Source: Pasteurella dagmatis
Lineage (GTDB): Bacteria; Pseudomonadota; Gammaproteobacteria; Enterobacterales; Pasteurellaceae
Length of the DNA stretch: 64,000 nt
Assembly (NCBI RefSeq): GCF_900186835.1
Contig: NZ_LT906448.1
Coordinates: 744,001-808,000 of the forward strand
Direction: 5' to 3'
Shown one piece after another: positions 47,674-58,810 of the stretch. The number at the start of each line of letters is the position of its first letter. Within the stretch, counting starts at the first letter, position 1. The notes under the pieces were generated by a model. It was not told the origin of the DNA, made no database searches, and saw only the letters and a program-made list of their open reading frames with translations. A program made the position numbers and the translations under genes.

Positions 47674-48864
47674 ATGTTTGAAAACATTACCGCAGCACCC
47701 GCAGATCCGATTTTAGGTTTAGGAGAGTCGTTTAAAACTGAAACTCGTGATAATAAAATCAATTTAGGAATTGGTGTTTATAAAGATAGTCACGGTAATA
47801 CACCTATTATGAAAGCAGTTAAAGAAGCTGAAAGACGCTTGTTTGAGCTTGAAATAACCAAAAATTATTTGGCTATTGATGGTGTGGCAGAATTTAATGT
47901 TTATACAAAAGAATTATTATTTGGGGCAAAATCTGATGTAGTTAAACAAGGGCGTGCCAAAACTGTACAAAGTCTAGGTGGTACAGGTGCATTACGTATT
48001 GCAGCAGAATTCATTAAACGTCAAACCAAATCACAAAATGTTTGGATCAGTTCACCAACTTGGCCAAATCATAATGCAATATTCAAAGCAGTTGGTATGA
48101 CTATCCGTGAATACCGTTACTATGATGCAGATAAAAAATGTTTAGATTGGGATAATTTAATTGCCGATTTAAGTCATGCTGGAGAAGGTGATGTTGTGTT
48201 GCTTCATGGTTGCTGTCATAATCCAACAGGTATCGACCCAACACCAGAACAATGGCAAAAACTTGCAGATTTGTCGGCAAAAAATGGATGGCTACCACTC
48301 TTCGACTTCGCATACCAAGGGTTTGCAAATGGCTTGGACGAAGATGCATTTGGCTTACGTACTTTTGCGAAAAACCATAAAGAATTATTAGTCGCAAGTT
48401 CCTATTCGAAAAACTTTGGTTTATATAATGAACGTGTTGGTGCATTCACATTAGTCGCCGCTACAGAAGAAATTGCAACCACTGCATTAACTCAAGTAAA
48501 AACCATTATTCGTACATTGTACTCAAATCCAGCTTCTCATGGTGCAACAACTGTTTCTATGGTATTGAAAGACGCTCAACTTCGTCAAGAATGGATAGAT
48601 GAATTGGCAGAAATGCGTGACCGTATTAAAACGATGCGGAGCCAATTTGTAGAATTGTTGAAAGAATTTGGTGCAGATCGTGATTTTAGCTTTATCATAG
48701 ACCAAAACGGTATGTTCTCATTTTGTGGTTTAAACCCAGAACAAATGGACCGCTTAAAAGACGAATTTGCAGTTTATGCAGTACGTTCTGGCCGCATAAA
48801 TGTGGCTGGTATTACTGAAGATAACATCCGTTACTTATGTGAAAGTATTGTGAAAGTATTATAA
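47674..48864 (+). CDS. aspC: Aspartate/aromatic amino acid aminotransferase
   Basis: A PLP-dependent class I aminotransferase that interconverts aspartate and oxaloacetate. The product is 396 residues, the family length, when started at 47674, where AAGGA lies 8 nt upstream; the frame is open from 47620 but the extra 18 residues have no family counterpart. The PLP lysine is in S-Y-S-K-N-F-G near 245, with the N-P-T-G-I-D motif near 186. It may equally handle aromatic substrates. Confidence 0.94.
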   Translation: MFENITAAPADPILGLGESFKTETRDNKINLGIGVYKDSHGNTPIMKAVKEAERRLFELEITKNYLAIDGVAEFNVYTKELLFGAKSDVVKQGRAKTVQSLGGTGALRIAAEFIKRQTKSQNVWISSPTWPNHNAIFKAVGMTIREYRYYDADKKCLDWDNLIADLSHAGEGDVVLLHGCCHNPTGIDPTPEQWQKLADLSAKNGWLPLFDFAYQGFANGLDEDAFGLRTFAKNHKELLVASSYSKNFGLYNERVGAFTLVAATEEIATTALTQVKTIIRTLYSNPASHGATTVSMVLKDAQLRQEWIDELAEMRDRIKTMRSQFVELLKEFGADRDFSFIIDQNGMFSFCGLNPEQMDRLKDEFAVYAVRSGRINVAGITEDNIRYLCESIVKVL

Positions 48865-48880
48865 TTTTCTTATTATGATA

Positions 48881-48912
48881 AATAACCGCACCTTAAAGTG
48901 CGGTTATTTTTT
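48881..48912. terminator. Terminator between aspC and moaE with an uptake core
   Basis: AAATAACCGCAC and GTGCGGTTATTT form a 12-bp perfect stem with a T-run. The right arm carries AAGTGCGGT at 48896-48904. Confidence 0.92.
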
Positions 48913-48940
48913 TGAACATTTTTCTATTTTTGACTTTGCG

Positions 48941-49393
48941 TCACCAACGTTCTAATGCTTCCTGATCGCTATCACGACTTTCAATCCAGCGTTCACCTTT
49001 TTTAGTTCGTTCTTTTTTCCAGAACGGAGCTCTACTTTTCAAAAAATCCATAATAAATTCATTAGCCTGATAGGCATCACCACGATGTGCAGAACTGACT
49101 CCGACTAACACGATTTCATCACCAGTTTGCAATAACCCTACGCGGTGAATCACTGAAACTCGTTGGATATCCCAACGGGCTTTAGCTTGAGTCACAATTT
49201 CATTTAATGCTTTTTTAGTCATGGCTGGGTAATGCTCAAGATAAAGACTAGACACTTCATCGCCTAAGTTCAGATCACGTACTTTACCGACGAAAATCAC
49301 AATTGCACCTACTGAGTTTTGTTCAGACAACCAGCGATAAACCTCATTTTGATCGAAGGGCTGTTCTTGTACCGCAATTTGAATATTGTGCAT
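48941..49393 (-). CDS. moaE: Molybdopterin synthase catalytic subunit
   Basis: The large subunit (150 residues) of MPT synthase; it converts cyclic pyranopterin monophosphate to molybdopterin using sulfur carried on MoaD. The conserved H-R-V-G, H-R-G-D-A and late K-K-E segments are present. It starts immediately after the moaD stop codon, so translation is coupled. Last gene of moaACDE. Confidence 0.96.
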   Translation of the reverse strand: MHNIQIAVQEQPFDQNEVYRWLSEQNSVGAIVIFVGKVRDLNLGDEVSSLYLEHYPAMTKKALNEIVTQAKARWDIQRVSVIHRVGLLQTGDEIVLVGVSSAHRGDAYQANEFIMDFLKSRAPFWKKERTKKGERWIESRDSDQEALERW

Positions 49394-49639
49394 TTATCCT
49401 CCTGTAACAGGTGGAAAAAATGCAATTTCATCACCCGATTTAACTGCACTTTCTAATGGCATTAAAGATTGGTTAATCGCAACTAATAATTTGCCTTGTT
49501 CTAAAGCTAATGCCCAGCAATCACCTTTTTTTACTAGATGTTGGCGAACTTGTTCTGCCGTTTCAAACATCGCAGGCAATTCCAAACTATCAACACCAAT
49601 TAATTCTCTTGTTTGTGCAAAAAATAAGATTTTTAACAT
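49394..49639 (-). CDS. moaD: Molybdopterin synthase sulfur carrier subunit
   Basis: An 81-residue ubiquitin-fold protein ending in the diagnostic Gly-Gly (P-P-V-T-G-G), which MoeB adenylates and which then carries a thiocarboxylate. Adjacent to moaE with no gap. Confidence 0.96.
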   Translation of the reverse strand: MLKILFFAQTRELIGVDSLELPAMFETAEQVRQHLVKKGDCWALALEQGKLLVAINQSLMPLESAVKSGDEIAFFPPVTGG

Positions 49640-49648
49640 TGTATTTCC

Positions 49649-50125
49649 TTATTTCGCGATAAAATGACCTGATTTTCCACCGCTCTTTTCTAATAAGCGG
49701 ACTTGCTCGATCACAATATCTTTTTGTATTGCCTTGCACATATCATAAATAGTCAGTGCAGCAACGCTCGCAGCCGTTAAAGCTTCCATTTCTACACCTG
49801 TTTTTCCACTTAATTTGCATAAGCTTTCAATACGAACCTGATTATGTTCTACAATTGGCGTTAAGATAACTTCAACTTTTGATAATAACAATGGGTGGCA
49901 TAATGGAATTAAATCCCAAGTACGTTTTGCTGCCTGAATCCCCGCAATACGCGCAGTTGCAAACACATCACCTTTATGATGTTGGCCTGACATAATCATG
50001 GATAAAGTTTCTGGTGACATTGTCACGAATGCTTCTGCTCTTGCTTCTCTTACCGTATCCTGTTTGGCAGAAACATCAACCATATTGGCTTCGCCTTGAC
50101 TGTTAATATGGGTAAATGTGCTCAT
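49649..50125 (-). CDS. moaC: Cyclic pyranopterin monophosphate synthase MoaC
   Basis: A 158-residue enzyme acting after MoaA in molybdenum cofactor synthesis. The L-C-H-P-L motif near 75-79 and the [19 protein letters not shown] segment are typical. moaB is absent between moaA and moaC, as is usual in Haemophilus. Confidence 0.96.
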   Translation of the reverse strand: MSTFTHINSQGEANMVDVSAKQDTVREARAEAFVTMSPETLSMIMSGQHHKGDVFATARIAGIQAAKRTWDLIPLCHPLLLSKVEVILTPIVEHNQVRIESLCKLSGKTGVEMEALTAASVAALTIYDMCKAIQKDIVIEQVRLLEKSGGKSGHFIAK

Positions 50126-50157
50126 AAATTCTCATTATAAAGTTAGATAATAGATGA

Positions 50158-50190
50158 AAGTGCGGTTAAATTTCTGAAAATTTTAACCGC
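50158..50190 (-). other. Hairpin overlapping the moaA stop codon
   Basis: GCGGTTAAA and TTTAACCGC-type arms (50162-50190) include the moaA stop codon and abut an uptake core (50158-50166). There is no T-run, so it may modulate the moaA:moaC ratio rather than terminate. Confidence 0.5.
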
Positions 50191-51196
50191 CAATACTCGC
50201 TAAATTTGCACGTACACCACTGTCACCATTATGTAGGAAGTGATGTTCACGTTTGCCCTGTAACGCAGAATAAATGCGAGCTTGTAATTGAAGTTGTTGA
50301 TCATCGGACTGTAATAAATCGCGTAGCTCAATCCCTTCTTCACCAAATAAGCAAAGATGTAATTTGCCTTTAGCAGAAACTCTCAATCGGTTACAACTTG
50401 CACAGAAGTTCTTTTCATAAGGCATAATCAAACCAATTTCGCCCACATAATCTGGGTGTCTGAATATTTTTGCTGGACCATCTAATAAACCTCTAGATTG
50501 CAAAGTCCAACCTGAATTCAACAATTTATCTGCAAGCACTTGACCTGATAAATGATGTTTTTGGAAGAAGCTATCCATTTCACCAGTTTGCATTAATTCG
50601 ATGAAACGCATTTGAATAGGTTTGTCTTTAATCCAAGCTAAGAAACTCGCAAAATCGGTATCGTTTAAATCTTTCATCAATACGGAATTGACTTTGATTT
50701 TTTGATAACCAACCTCAAACGCACGTTCAATGCCTCGCATTACATCATCAAATTTATCTACACCCGTAATACGATGAAACATTCTTGGATCAAGACTATC
50801 AATACTCACATTAATTGAATTGATTCCAGCACGTTTCCACGCTTCAACATCTTTGGCTAAGCGATAACCGTTAGTTGTTAATGCGATTTGTTGAATGTTC
50901 TCATTTTGTGCGATTGTTTCCACGATAGGAATAAAATCTTTGCGTAATGTAGGTTCACCGCCAGTAATACGCACTTTTTCTGTACCCATAGCAGAAAAGC
51001 TATTCACGACTCGGCGAATTTCGTTTAGGCTAAGAAAGCTCGGTTTATTAGCTTCAGGTTGATAACCATTTGGTAGGCAATAATTACAGCGGAAATTACA
51101 GACGTCCGTAATTGAGAGCCGCAAATAGTAATATTTGCGTTGAAAAGCATCCATTAATGGATTATTTCCAATATTTTTAATCTGGATTGTTTGCAT
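50183..51196 (-). CDS. moaA: GTP 3',8-cyclase MoaA
   Basis: A radical SAM enzyme that starts molybdenum cofactor synthesis from GTP. It carries both clusters: the N-terminal C-N-F-R-C-N-Y-C (near 33-40) and the C-terminal C-A-S-C-N-R-L-R plus a later Cys (near 265-282). It ends in the Gly-Gly needed for activity. The 337-residue length is normal. First gene of the operon, behind a structured leader. Confidence 0.97.
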   Translation of the reverse strand: MQTIQIKNIGNNPLMDAFQRKYYYLRLSITDVCNFRCNYCLPNGYQPEANKPSFLSLNEIRRVVNSFSAMGTEKVRITGGEPTLRKDFIPIVETIAQNENIQQIALTTNGYRLAKDVEAWKRAGINSINVSIDSLDPRMFHRITGVDKFDDVMRGIERAFEVGYQKIKVNSVLMKDLNDTDFASFLAWIKDKPIQMRFIELMQTGEMDSFFQKHHLSGQVLADKLLNSGWTLQSRGLLDGPAKIFRHPDYVGEIGLIMPYEKNFCASCNRLRVSAKGKLHLCLFGEEGIELRDLLQSDDQQLQLQARIYSALQGKREHHFLHNGDSGVRANLASIGG

Positions 51197-51204
51197 TTCA
51201 CACC

Positions 51205-51327
51205 TTTCTAAAATACGAGAGGATAAACCGTTTCCAGCGTATCCCTGATAGCACGATTTTTATGCTATTGGCATTACCACCTTATTCTTCTTTTGAAAAA
51301 CTTAGGTTAAGTAAGCTCGGAGTTATG
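51205..51327 (-). promoter_or_regulatory. Molybdenum cofactor (Moco) riboswitch, probable
   Basis: On the minus strand the moaA leader begins AACTCCGAGC, carries the hairpin TAGCA/TGCTA, and then the block GGGATACGCTGGAAACGG followed by TATCCTCTCG. This order resembles the Moco RNA motif known upstream of moaA in E. coli and Haemophilus. GGATA can pair with TATCC or, alternatively, ATACG with CGTAT, a possible switch just before the AAGG ribosome-binding site. The assignment rests on my memory of the consensus. Confidence 0.72.
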
Positions 51328-51359
51328 CGATAATTAAGACGTTATCTTTGTTGGTTTGT

Positions 51360-51389
51360 ATTGTAAGAGATATCTTTCATCCATTGCAA
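51360..51389 (-). promoter_or_regulatory. Predicted moaA promoter
   Basis: On the minus strand TTGCAA (51389-51384) and TACAAT (51365-51360) are separated by 18 bp, upstream of the riboswitch. Confidence 0.55.
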
Positions 51390-51467
51390 TCAATTAATAT
51401 GATCTAGCTCATGAAAAAAGAAAATTCTTTAAAATCAATTATGTAAAAAAATATATAACGTTATATT

Positions 51468-51477
51468 CTGGTATAAT
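51468..51477 (+). promoter_or_regulatory. Predicted extended -10 promoter of the ybhK/yvcK gene
   Basis: TGG-TATAAT is an extended -10 element about 80 bp before the start codon. No good -35 is visible, as is common with extended -10 promoters. Confidence 0.5.
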
Positions 51478-51558
51478 TTCTACTACATTTTGTATAGAAA
51501 AGAACTTTATTTTGACATAAATGTCTTTATTCATAAGCTAATATAACAAGGAACAGAA

Positions 51559-52485
51559 ATGTCAAAATTTACCCGCCATATTCAATATGAAAATTTAGAC
51601 CAAATAAAAAACATTGTGGCTATTGGTGGAGGTCACGGTTTAGGTCGTGTAATGTCTGCTTTGAGCTTCATGAAAGAAAGATTAACAGGCATTGTGACGA
51701 CAACAGATAATGGTGGCTCAACAGGCAGAATTCGGCTTGAACATGGAGGGATTGCTTGGGGAGATTTACGTAATTGTTTAAATCAAATTATTATTGAACC
51801 AAGTACAGCATCAGCACTATTTGAATATCGTTTTACAGGTAATGGCGAATTATCAGGTCATAACCTTGGCAATTTAATGTTAAAAGCACTGGAAAATATG
51901 CATATTCGTCCGATTGAAGGTGTCAATTTAATTCGAGATTTGCTACATGTGAAATCACATATTATTCCAATGTCTGAAATACCTGTACATTTGGCAGCCG
52001 TATTGCCTTCTGGAACTGCTGTAGTTGGTGAGGTGAGCATTGATAATCTTACAGAACTCCCTTCATCTATTTTTTTGGTGCCTTTAGTAGAAACCACACC
52101 TGAAGCCATTGATGCCTTAAAAAAAGCAGAAGTGATTTTATTTGGACCGGGTAGCTTTTTAACAAGTATACTACCACCAATTTTATTACCAGAAATCATT
52201 ACAGCATTACAACAAAGCCAAGCGAAAAAGATCTTTATTGATAATTTAGGTGTAGAACAAGGGCCAGCCTCGCAGTTAACATTATCTGCTCGCATTAATT
52301 GGATTAATCATACTGTAGGAAAACCAGTGATTGATGGTGCAATTGTGTCAACAAGTGCGGTCGATTTTTGTGAAGGTTTGAATATTAAATTGATGAAAAG
52401 ACCATTACATGCAGATGATATTTCTTACCGTCACGACCGCACTTTATTGTGTAAAGCTATCGATGAATTAATTGGTGAGCTATAA
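51559..52485 (+). CDS. ybhK: YvcK/YbhK (CofD-like) family protein
   Basis: A 308-residue cytosolic protein of the UPF0052/YvcK family, with the nucleotide-binding G-G-G-H-G-L near 23-28, D-N-G-G-S-T-G-R near 51-58, and G-P-G-S-F-L-T-S near 197-204. Relatives bind UDP-sugars and affect cell-wall precursor flux. It is divergent from moaA, the same neighbourhood as E. coli ybhK. Two uptake cores lie inside (52353 and 52436). Confidence 0.92.
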   Translation: MSKFTRHIQYENLDQIKNIVAIGGGHGLGRVMSALSFMKERLTGIVTTTDNGGSTGRIRLEHGGIAWGDLRNCLNQIIIEPSTASALFEYRFTGNGELSGHNLGNLMLKALENMHIRPIEGVNLIRDLLHVKSHIIPMSEIPVHLAAVLPSGTAVVGEVSIDNLTELPSSIFLVPLVETTPEAIDALKKAEVILFGPGSFLTSILPPILLPEIITALQQSQAKKIFIDNLGVEQGPASQLTLSARINWINHTVGKPVIDGAIVSTSAVDFCEGLNIKLMKRPLHADDISYRHDRTLLCKAIDELIGEL

Positions 52486-52486
52486 A

Positions 52487-52978
52487 TTAAATACGGCGTG
52501 CCTGCCAATATTTTTTTGACCAATAAGGACTATTTAAAGAGGAATAAATAACGCCCCCTTTGGTTGATGCGTGTAAGAATAAATCATTTTTCACATAAAT
52601 TCCCACATGGTAGCCGTTTGGACCTCTCCCTGTTTTGAAAAAAACTAAATCTCCTGTTTGGATATCACTTTTCGACACTAATTTTCCGTATTTAGCTTGA
52701 TCTACAGTCATCCGAGGCAACTGAATATTAAAGCGTTCTAAAAAGGTTTTTTGTACAAACCCAGAACAATCAATGCCTCTTTGAGATTGGCCACCTAAAC
52801 GGTATGGCGTACCAGCCCATTCGCGTTGTTGTTCACTTAATAACGCAATTGCCATAATTGGATCATTTAGAGAACCAGTATATTGAATTGATGTATCTTG
52901 TGTCTTATTTGAGCCACTACAAGCAACTAAAATTGACGCTAAACTGATGATAAAAAAAGACTTAAAAGAAAAAGCCAT
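52487..52978 (-). CDS. NlpC/P60 family lipoprotein endopeptidase
   Basis: A 163-residue lipoprotein with lipobox L-V-A-C (Cys20) and a C40 peptidase domain. The catalytic Cys71 is in R-G-I-D-C-S-G-F-V, with His124 (N-G-Y-H-V-G-I-Y) and His136. It probably cleaves peptide crosslinks or stems in peptidoglycan at the outer membrane. The start at 52978 has GGAG upstream and leads into the signal peptide; the frame from 53020 adds 14 residues that would spoil it. Confidence 0.92.
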   Translation of the reverse strand: MAFSFKSFFIISLASILVACSGSNKTQDTSIQYTGSLNDPIMAIALLSEQQREWAGTPYRLGGQSQRGIDCSGFVQKTFLERFNIQLPRMTVDQAKYGKLVSKSDIQTGDLVFFKTGRGPNGYHVGIYVKNDLFLHASTKGGVIYSSLNSPYWSKKYWQARRI

Positions 52979-53055
52979 TTTGTCTCCAATAATAAAAGTA
53001 AAGCTATCTATGGATACCATAGATAGCTTATTAATATCAGTACATTAATAAAAAC

Positions 53056-53352
53056 TTAACTTTTTGGTTTAGTTTTTTCTACTCTTGTGCGTAATTTCTG
53101 ACCTGGTTTAAATGAAACAACTCGACGGGCAGAAACTGGTACTGACTCGCCTGTTTTTGGATTTCTCCCTGGACGAGAAGCTTTATCACGTAATTCAAAA
53201 TTACCAAAACCTGATAACTTTACATCTTCGCCCGTTTCTAATGCAACACGAATTTCTTCAAAAAAGTTTTCAACGAGTTCTTTCGCATCGCGTTTATTCA
53301 AATTCAATTTTTCAATCAAATTTTCCGCGAGTTCTACTTTGGTCAGTGTCAT
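53056..53352 (-). CDS. ihfA: Integration host factor alpha subunit
   Basis: A 98-residue DNA-bending protein that pairs with IhfB. It has the HU/IHF signature [10 protein letters not shown] near 46-55 and the [10 protein letters not shown] arm with the intercalating Pro. It starts 3 bp after the pheT stop codon, as in the enterobacterial pheST-ihfA arrangement. Confidence 0.97.
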   Translation of the reverse strand: MTLTKVELAENLIEKLNLNKRDAKELVENFFEEIRVALETGEDVKLSGFGNFELRDKASRPGRNPKTGESVPVSARRVVSFKPGQKLRTRVEKTKPKS

Positions 53353-53355
53353 AAT

Positions 53356-55743
53356 TTAATCTCTCAAATAAGCATTAAAACGTTGTTTTAATTCAGATAA
53401 TACAACAGAAACCACTGCGTTGATATCATCTTCTTCAAGGGTCTTCTCGGTATCTTGGATAACTAAGCTGATTGCTAAACTTTTATGATTTTCAGCAACG
53501 CCATTACCTTGATATACATCGAATAAATTAACTTGAGTTAATTTATCGCCAGCCACTTCTCGACAAGTATCAATAATATCACTTGCAGCTACATCATTTG
53601 CTACAACCACAGCTAAATCACGACGGTTTGCTGGAAAACGAGAAATTTCTTTTGCTTGGACAATATTACGGTTTGCAATTGCACTCCATAAGATTTCAAA
53701 AACAATTGCTTTTCCATTTAAACCAAGTTGCTGTGCAACTTTCGGATGAATTGTGCCAATAAAGCCAATTTCCTCACCATTTAAAAGAATTGCAGCAGAT
53801 TGTCCAGGATGTAATGCTGAATATGATTTTGCTACAAATTTAACCAAATTACCAGTACCAGTTAACGATAAAATGCTTTCTAAATCACCTTTTAGATCAA
53901 AGAAGTCAACATTTTCCGATTTTCCAGTCCAATGTTCAGATTTTTTCGCACCAGTAATCACTGCTGACAATACAAATTCTTGGCGAACACCAAATTCTGC
54001 ATTGCTATCAGGTACAAAGCGTAAACCTGTTTCAAATAAACGAACACGTGTTTGTTGACGGTTTTGGTTGTATTGCACCGCACCTAATAAACCACTTAAC
54101 AATGATAAACGCATTGCTGACATTTCTACAGAAATTGGGTTTGGTAACACAAACGCTTCTTGTTGTGGGTGTAATAAGCCTTGTACTTTTGGATCAACGA
54201 AGCTATAAGTAATGGCTTCCTGATAGTCAGCATCCACAAGTGCGGTCTTAATACGCGCCAAATCTAAATCTGCCTCTTTGTGTTCACGCATACGTAAATG
54301 CGCTAATGGTGCATTGTTTGGAATACTGTTATAGCCATAAATACGCGCTACTTCTTCAATTAAATCTTCTTCAATGTTAATATCAAAACGCCAACTTGCT
54401 GAAGTCACCGTCCAAATATCATTGGCATAGCTTACATCTAAACCTAAACGTTGGAAGATTTCAGTCACAGTTTCAGTTTCAATATGGTGACCGAGTAAGG
54501 CATCTAATTTTTCACGACGTAATTTCACTTGATTTAATTTAGGTAAAAATTTGTCGCTTTTCACTTCACAAATTTCACCAGCTTCACCACCACAAATTTC
54601 AACTAAAAGTGCCGTCGCTCTTTCCATTGCTTTGTGTTGTAATTCAAAGTCCACACCACGTTCAAAACGGTGAGAAGAATCAGTGTGTAAACCGTATTGT
54701 CTTGCGCGACCTGCAATCGCTAATGGAGCAAAGAATGCAGCTTCTAAAATAACGTCTTTAGTTTCAGTATTTACACCACTTGCCTCTCCGCCAAAGATCC
54801 CCGCTATTGCTAATGGGCCATTTTGATCGGCAATTAATAAAGTATTTTCTTTTAATTTCGCTGTTGAGCCGTCTAATAAAACTAATTCTTCGCTCTCTTT
54901 CGCCATACGTACTTGTATTGGCTCTGCTACTTTTGCCGCATCAAAAGCATGCATTGGTTGACCAAGTTCTAATAATATATAGTTGGTAATATCAACCACA
55001 GGATCAATTGAGCGAATACCACAGCGACGTAATTTTTCTTGCATCCACATTGGTGATTGTGCGTTGACATTCACATTTTTCACCACACGTAATAAATAGC
55101 GTGGGCAAGCTTCAGGTGCTTGTAATTGAATTTCAACTTTGTCTGCGATAGTTGCTTTCACAGGCTCAAAGTGCGGTGCTTTTACAGCAAGTTTGTTCAC
55201 TACGCCAACTTCACGCGCGATCCCCGCCATACTTAAGCAGTCTGCTCGGTTTGGTGTTAAGCTGATTTCTATTGCATTATCATCGAGTTTTAAATATTCA
55301 CGTAAATTTGTGCCAATTGGCGCATCTTGTGGTAATTCGATGATGCCGCTTGATTCAACATCAATACCTAACTCACTGAATGAGCAAAGCATACCTTCTG
55401 ACGGTTGACCACGTAATTTAGTTTTCTTGATTTTAAAATCGCCTGGTAGCACCGCACCCTCTGTAGCACAAGCCACTTTTAAGCCTTGGCGACAGTTCGG
55501 TGCACCACAAACTATGTCTAATAAACGTTCAGCACCAACATTAATTTTTGTTACCCGCAATTTATCTGCATCTGGGTGTTGAGCACATTCAACAACTTCA
55601 CCAACCACTACACCAGTAAAATCGCCAGCGACTTTTTCGACGCTGTCCACCTCTAAACCAAGCATAGTGATTTGATCACATAATTGTTCTGTGCTAATTG
55701 CTGGATTTACCCACTCACGCACCCATAACTCACTAAATTTCAT
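53356..55743 (-). CDS. pheT: Phenylalanine-tRNA ligase beta subunit
   Basis: The 795-residue beta subunit of the (alpha-beta)2 enzyme. It has the N-terminal EMAP-type tRNA-binding domain (about 40-150), the B3/B4 editing domain (about 210-370), the B5 and core domains, and the C-terminal anticodon-binding FDX-ACB domain (about 700-795). Unusually, it is separated from pheS by a gene for a secreted protein. Two uptake cores lie inside. Confidence 0.97.
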   Translation of the reverse strand: MKFSELWVREWVNPAISTEQLCDQITMLGLEVDSVEKVAGDFTGVVVGEVVECAQHPDADKLRVTKINVGAERLLDIVCGAPNCRQGLKVACATEGAVLPGDFKIKKTKLRGQPSEGMLCSFSELGIDVESSGIIELPQDAPIGTNLREYLKLDDNAIEISLTPNRADCLSMAGIAREVGVVNKLAVKAPHFEPVKATIADKVEIQLQAPEACPRYLLRVVKNVNVNAQSPMWMQEKLRRCGIRSIDPVVDITNYILLELGQPMHAFDAAKVAEPIQVRMAKESEELVLLDGSTAKLKENTLLIADQNGPLAIAGIFGGEASGVNTETKDVILEAAFFAPLAIAGRARQYGLHTDSSHRFERGVDFELQHKAMERATALLVEICGGEAGEICEVKSDKFLPKLNQVKLRREKLDALLGHHIETETVTEIFQRLGLDVSYANDIWTVTSASWRFDINIEEDLIEEVARIYGYNSIPNNAPLAHLRMREHKEADLDLARIKTALVDADYQEAITYSFVDPKVQGLLHPQQEAFVLPNPISVEMSAMRLSLLSGLLGAVQYNQNRQQTRVRLFETGLRFVPDSNAEFGVRQEFVLSAVITGAKKSEHWTGKSENVDFFDLKGDLESILSLTGTGNLVKFVAKSYSALHPGQSAAILLNGEEIGFIGTIHPKVAQQLGLNGKAIVFEILWSAIANRNIVQAKEISRFPANRRDLAVVVANDVAASDIIDTCREVAGDKLTQVNLFDVYQGNGVAENHKSLAISLVIQDTEKTLEEDDINAVVSVVLSELKQRFNAYLRD

Positions 55744-55755
55744 TTATATTCTCTC

Positions 55756-56241
55756 TTATTTTAAAATTCTGAATGATAATCCTTTAAAAACGGTCTCATT
55801 AAATTGTATTTCTAACTGATAAGTACCAATAGGATCCGTTTTCGCAAATTGCCAGCATTGTGTAATTACATCACCTTCAAGTGCACTTTTCGGCAAATTA
55901 AAGATAACTAAATGTTCTTTATTATCCGCGCTTGATCTAATTTCAGCACCTTCTGCATTCATTTTCATTGCAGCCGGCGCTTTAAAATATTCAGCTAAAA
56001 GATTTTGTTCAAGTTTTTCTACATTGCTAATAAATAAGCATAAATTACGCTTTTTAGAACGAGATAATGCATTACCTTTCAATAGCTTAGGTTCTTTATT
56101 TGTAGTATCAAACACCCTTAATACGGCAATAGGTGGCTGTTGTTTAGCTTGTTGCTGTTCTGGTTGTGCATTGTTTTGTGTATTTGCAAAGGTCATTGAT
56201 GAAATCAATGATAACAAACTCACAGCCATCAGTTTTTTCAT
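55756..56241 (-). CDS. Unknown secreted protein encoded between pheS and pheT
   Basis: A 161-residue protein with a signal peptide (about 1-19, ending T-F-A) followed by a Gln-rich segment with four Gln-Gln pairs. The remainder looks beta-rich, with two Cys (near 67 and 129) that could form a periplasmic disulfide. I recognise no enzymatic motif. It starts 10 bp after the pheS stop and ends 12 bp before pheT, so it is translated from the tRNA synthetase mRNA. pheS and pheT are adjacent in most bacteria, so this is an insertion into a normally tight pair. Its function is unknown. Confidence 0.85.
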   Translation of the reverse strand: MKKLMAVSLLSLISSMTFANTQNNAQPEQQQAKQQPPIAVLRVFDTTNKEPKLLKGNALSRSKKRNLCLFISNVEKLEQNLLAEYFKAPAAMKMNAEGAEIRSSADNKEHLVIFNLPKSALEGDVITQCWQFAKTDPIGTYQLEIQFNETVFKGLSFRILK

Positions 56242-56251
56242 AACAAATTTC

Positions 56252-57244
<993 letters not shown>

Positions 57245-57354
57245 CTAAAAAATTCAATTATGCTATGAAAAATACTATTAATGATAATACTAACCGCCTA
57301 GAAAATCACGTATTTCTTCTGGCTTTTATGGATTTTTAAATGAAATAAATGAAG

Positions 57355-58017
57355 TTAAACAGAAGTTAGTTGTTCAAATTGAGCTTGCACTGAATTTCTT
57401 TGAAAAAATGAACCGCTCTTTGGTAAATATTGGATATCGAAAAATTGACCTTTATATTCGAATTGTAAGCGGTAAGCATGCAAATAAGTGCGGTTAACTT
57501 TATCGAAATTTCCTCCATAAAGCGCATCACCAAGAATAGGACTACCTAAGCTTTTCATTGCAACACGTAACTGGTGTGTTTTGCCTGTTTGTGGTTTTAA
57601 AATAAATAGGCGTAAATTTGGCTCACAGTTCACCGAATAAAATCGAGTAATTGCAGGGTTTTGTTTTGTTGTACATAGTTTCCACGCACCACGTCGCGCT
57701 TTTTCCATATCTCCGATAATTAGCCCTTGCTTTTTCTTTGGCTTTTGCGTAGATAACGCAAGATATGTTTTTTGAATACGATGCTCTGCAAATAATCGAG
57801 ATAATTCACTGGCTGCATTTTGATTTAATGCAAGAATTAATAGCCCTGAAGTGACTTTATCTAACCGATGCACTAACCAAACTTGTGGGACATTGAGCTG
57901 TTGAGCAACTAAGCTTGTTAGACCAATTTTTTCAGCATCTTTATGTACACTGATATTAGTTGGCTTATCGATCACAATAAAATCAGAATGTTGATAAACG
58001 ATAGGGATTGAATGCAT
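57355..58017 (-). CDS. RluA-family pseudouridine synthase (TIGR01621-like)
   Basis: A 220-residue pseudouridine synthase without an S4 domain. The catalytic motif H-R-L-D-K-V-T-S-G is at 50-58 with Asp53; Q-T-G-K-T-H-Q-L-R and G-D-A-L-Y-G-G follow. The short form corresponds to a Pasteurellaceae subgroup whose RNA target is not established; 23S rRNA or tRNA are the candidates. An uptake core lies at 57486-57494. Monocistronic, divergent from the phosphatase gene. Confidence 0.9.
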   Translation of the reverse strand: MHSIPIVYQHSDFIVIDKPTNISVHKDAEKIGLTSLVAQQLNVPQVWLVHRLDKVTSGLLILALNQNAASELSRLFAEHRIQKTYLALSTQKPKKKQGLIIGDMEKARRGAWKLCTTKQNPAITRFYSVNCEPNLRLFILKPQTGKTHQLRVAMKSLGSPILGDALYGGNFDKVNRTYLHAYRLQFEYKGQFFDIQYLPKSGSFFQRNSVQAQFEQLTSV

Positions 58018-58122
58018 GGTTCTCTAAGAATTGGGGGTTAAGACGTAGGGATTTTATCATAAGATTGACCATTTTCCTATTTGACTTATTTTCACTGTCA
58101 TTATTTACGTGGAGGAAACGTA

Positions 58123-58758
58123 ATGAAAACATTAACATTTTATTTGGTTCGTCATGGTAGAACAGAATGGAATGAGCAAGATTTGTTACAAGGAGGTGGC
58201 AACTCGCCCTTAACTAAGCAAGGCATTGAATCAGCAAAGCTGACTGGGAAAGCATTAGCAAAGATACCCTTTGTAGCAGCCTATTCAAGTATGCTACAAC
58301 GTGCGATTGAAACAGCAGAATATATTTTAGAGAATACGAATACCCCTTTATTCTGTCACTCTGGCTTAAATGAGCTATTTTTTGGAAGTTGGGAAGGCCG
58401 ATCTGTAGAAGAACTCTCCTTATTACCTGAATTTCGCCAAATGCGAAAAAAACCGGGGGAATATCTAGCTCAGTCCAATCAAGGGGAAACTTATGATAAA
58501 TTGGCAAAGCGAGTTCTAACAACGCTTCATGATATCATTTCAAAATATTCTAGTGGTAACATTTTGATAGTTTCCCATGGGCATACTTTACGTATGTTAT
58601 TAGCATTATTGAGTGGTGGAACATGGCAAACCCATCGAAAAGACAGTAAAAGTGTTCTAAATACATCGATAAGCATTGTGCGTTATGAACAAAAAGGAAA
58701 TGAAAACGGGCAATTTTTTGTCGAAAGTGTCAATGATGTAAGTCATTTAACAGAATAA
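58123..58758 (+). CDS. Histidine phosphatase family protein (GpmB/CobC-like)
   Basis: A 211-residue protein with the R-H-G-R-T-E-W-N motif (phospho-accepting His11) and the second His in S-H-G-H-T-L-R near 162-168. It is of the cofactor-independent phosphatase branch rather than true glycolytic mutase. The start at 58123 has a strong GGAGG; the frame from 58081 is longer without support. The substrate is unknown. Confidence 0.88.
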   Translation: MKTLTFYLVRHGRTEWNEQDLLQGGGNSPLTKQGIESAKLTGKALAKIPFVAAYSSMLQRAIETAEYILENTNTPLFCHSGLNELFFGSWEGRSVEELSLLPEFRQMRKKPGEYLAQSNQGETYDKLAKRVLTTLHDIISKYSSGNILIVSHGHTLRMLLALLSGGTWQTHRKDSKSVLNTSISIVRYEQKGNENGQFFVESVNDVSHLTE

Positions 58759-58775
58759 AACGAATACATAAAAAG

Positions 58776-58810
58776 AAAGCCTTTGAGAAATCCAAAGGCT
58801 TTTTGTTTTT
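58776..58810. terminator. Terminator between the phosphatase gene and folC
   Basis: AAAGCCTTTG (58776-58785) and CAAAGGCTTT (58793-58802) pair perfectly, with T-rich sequence after. Convergent genes. Confidence 0.9.
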
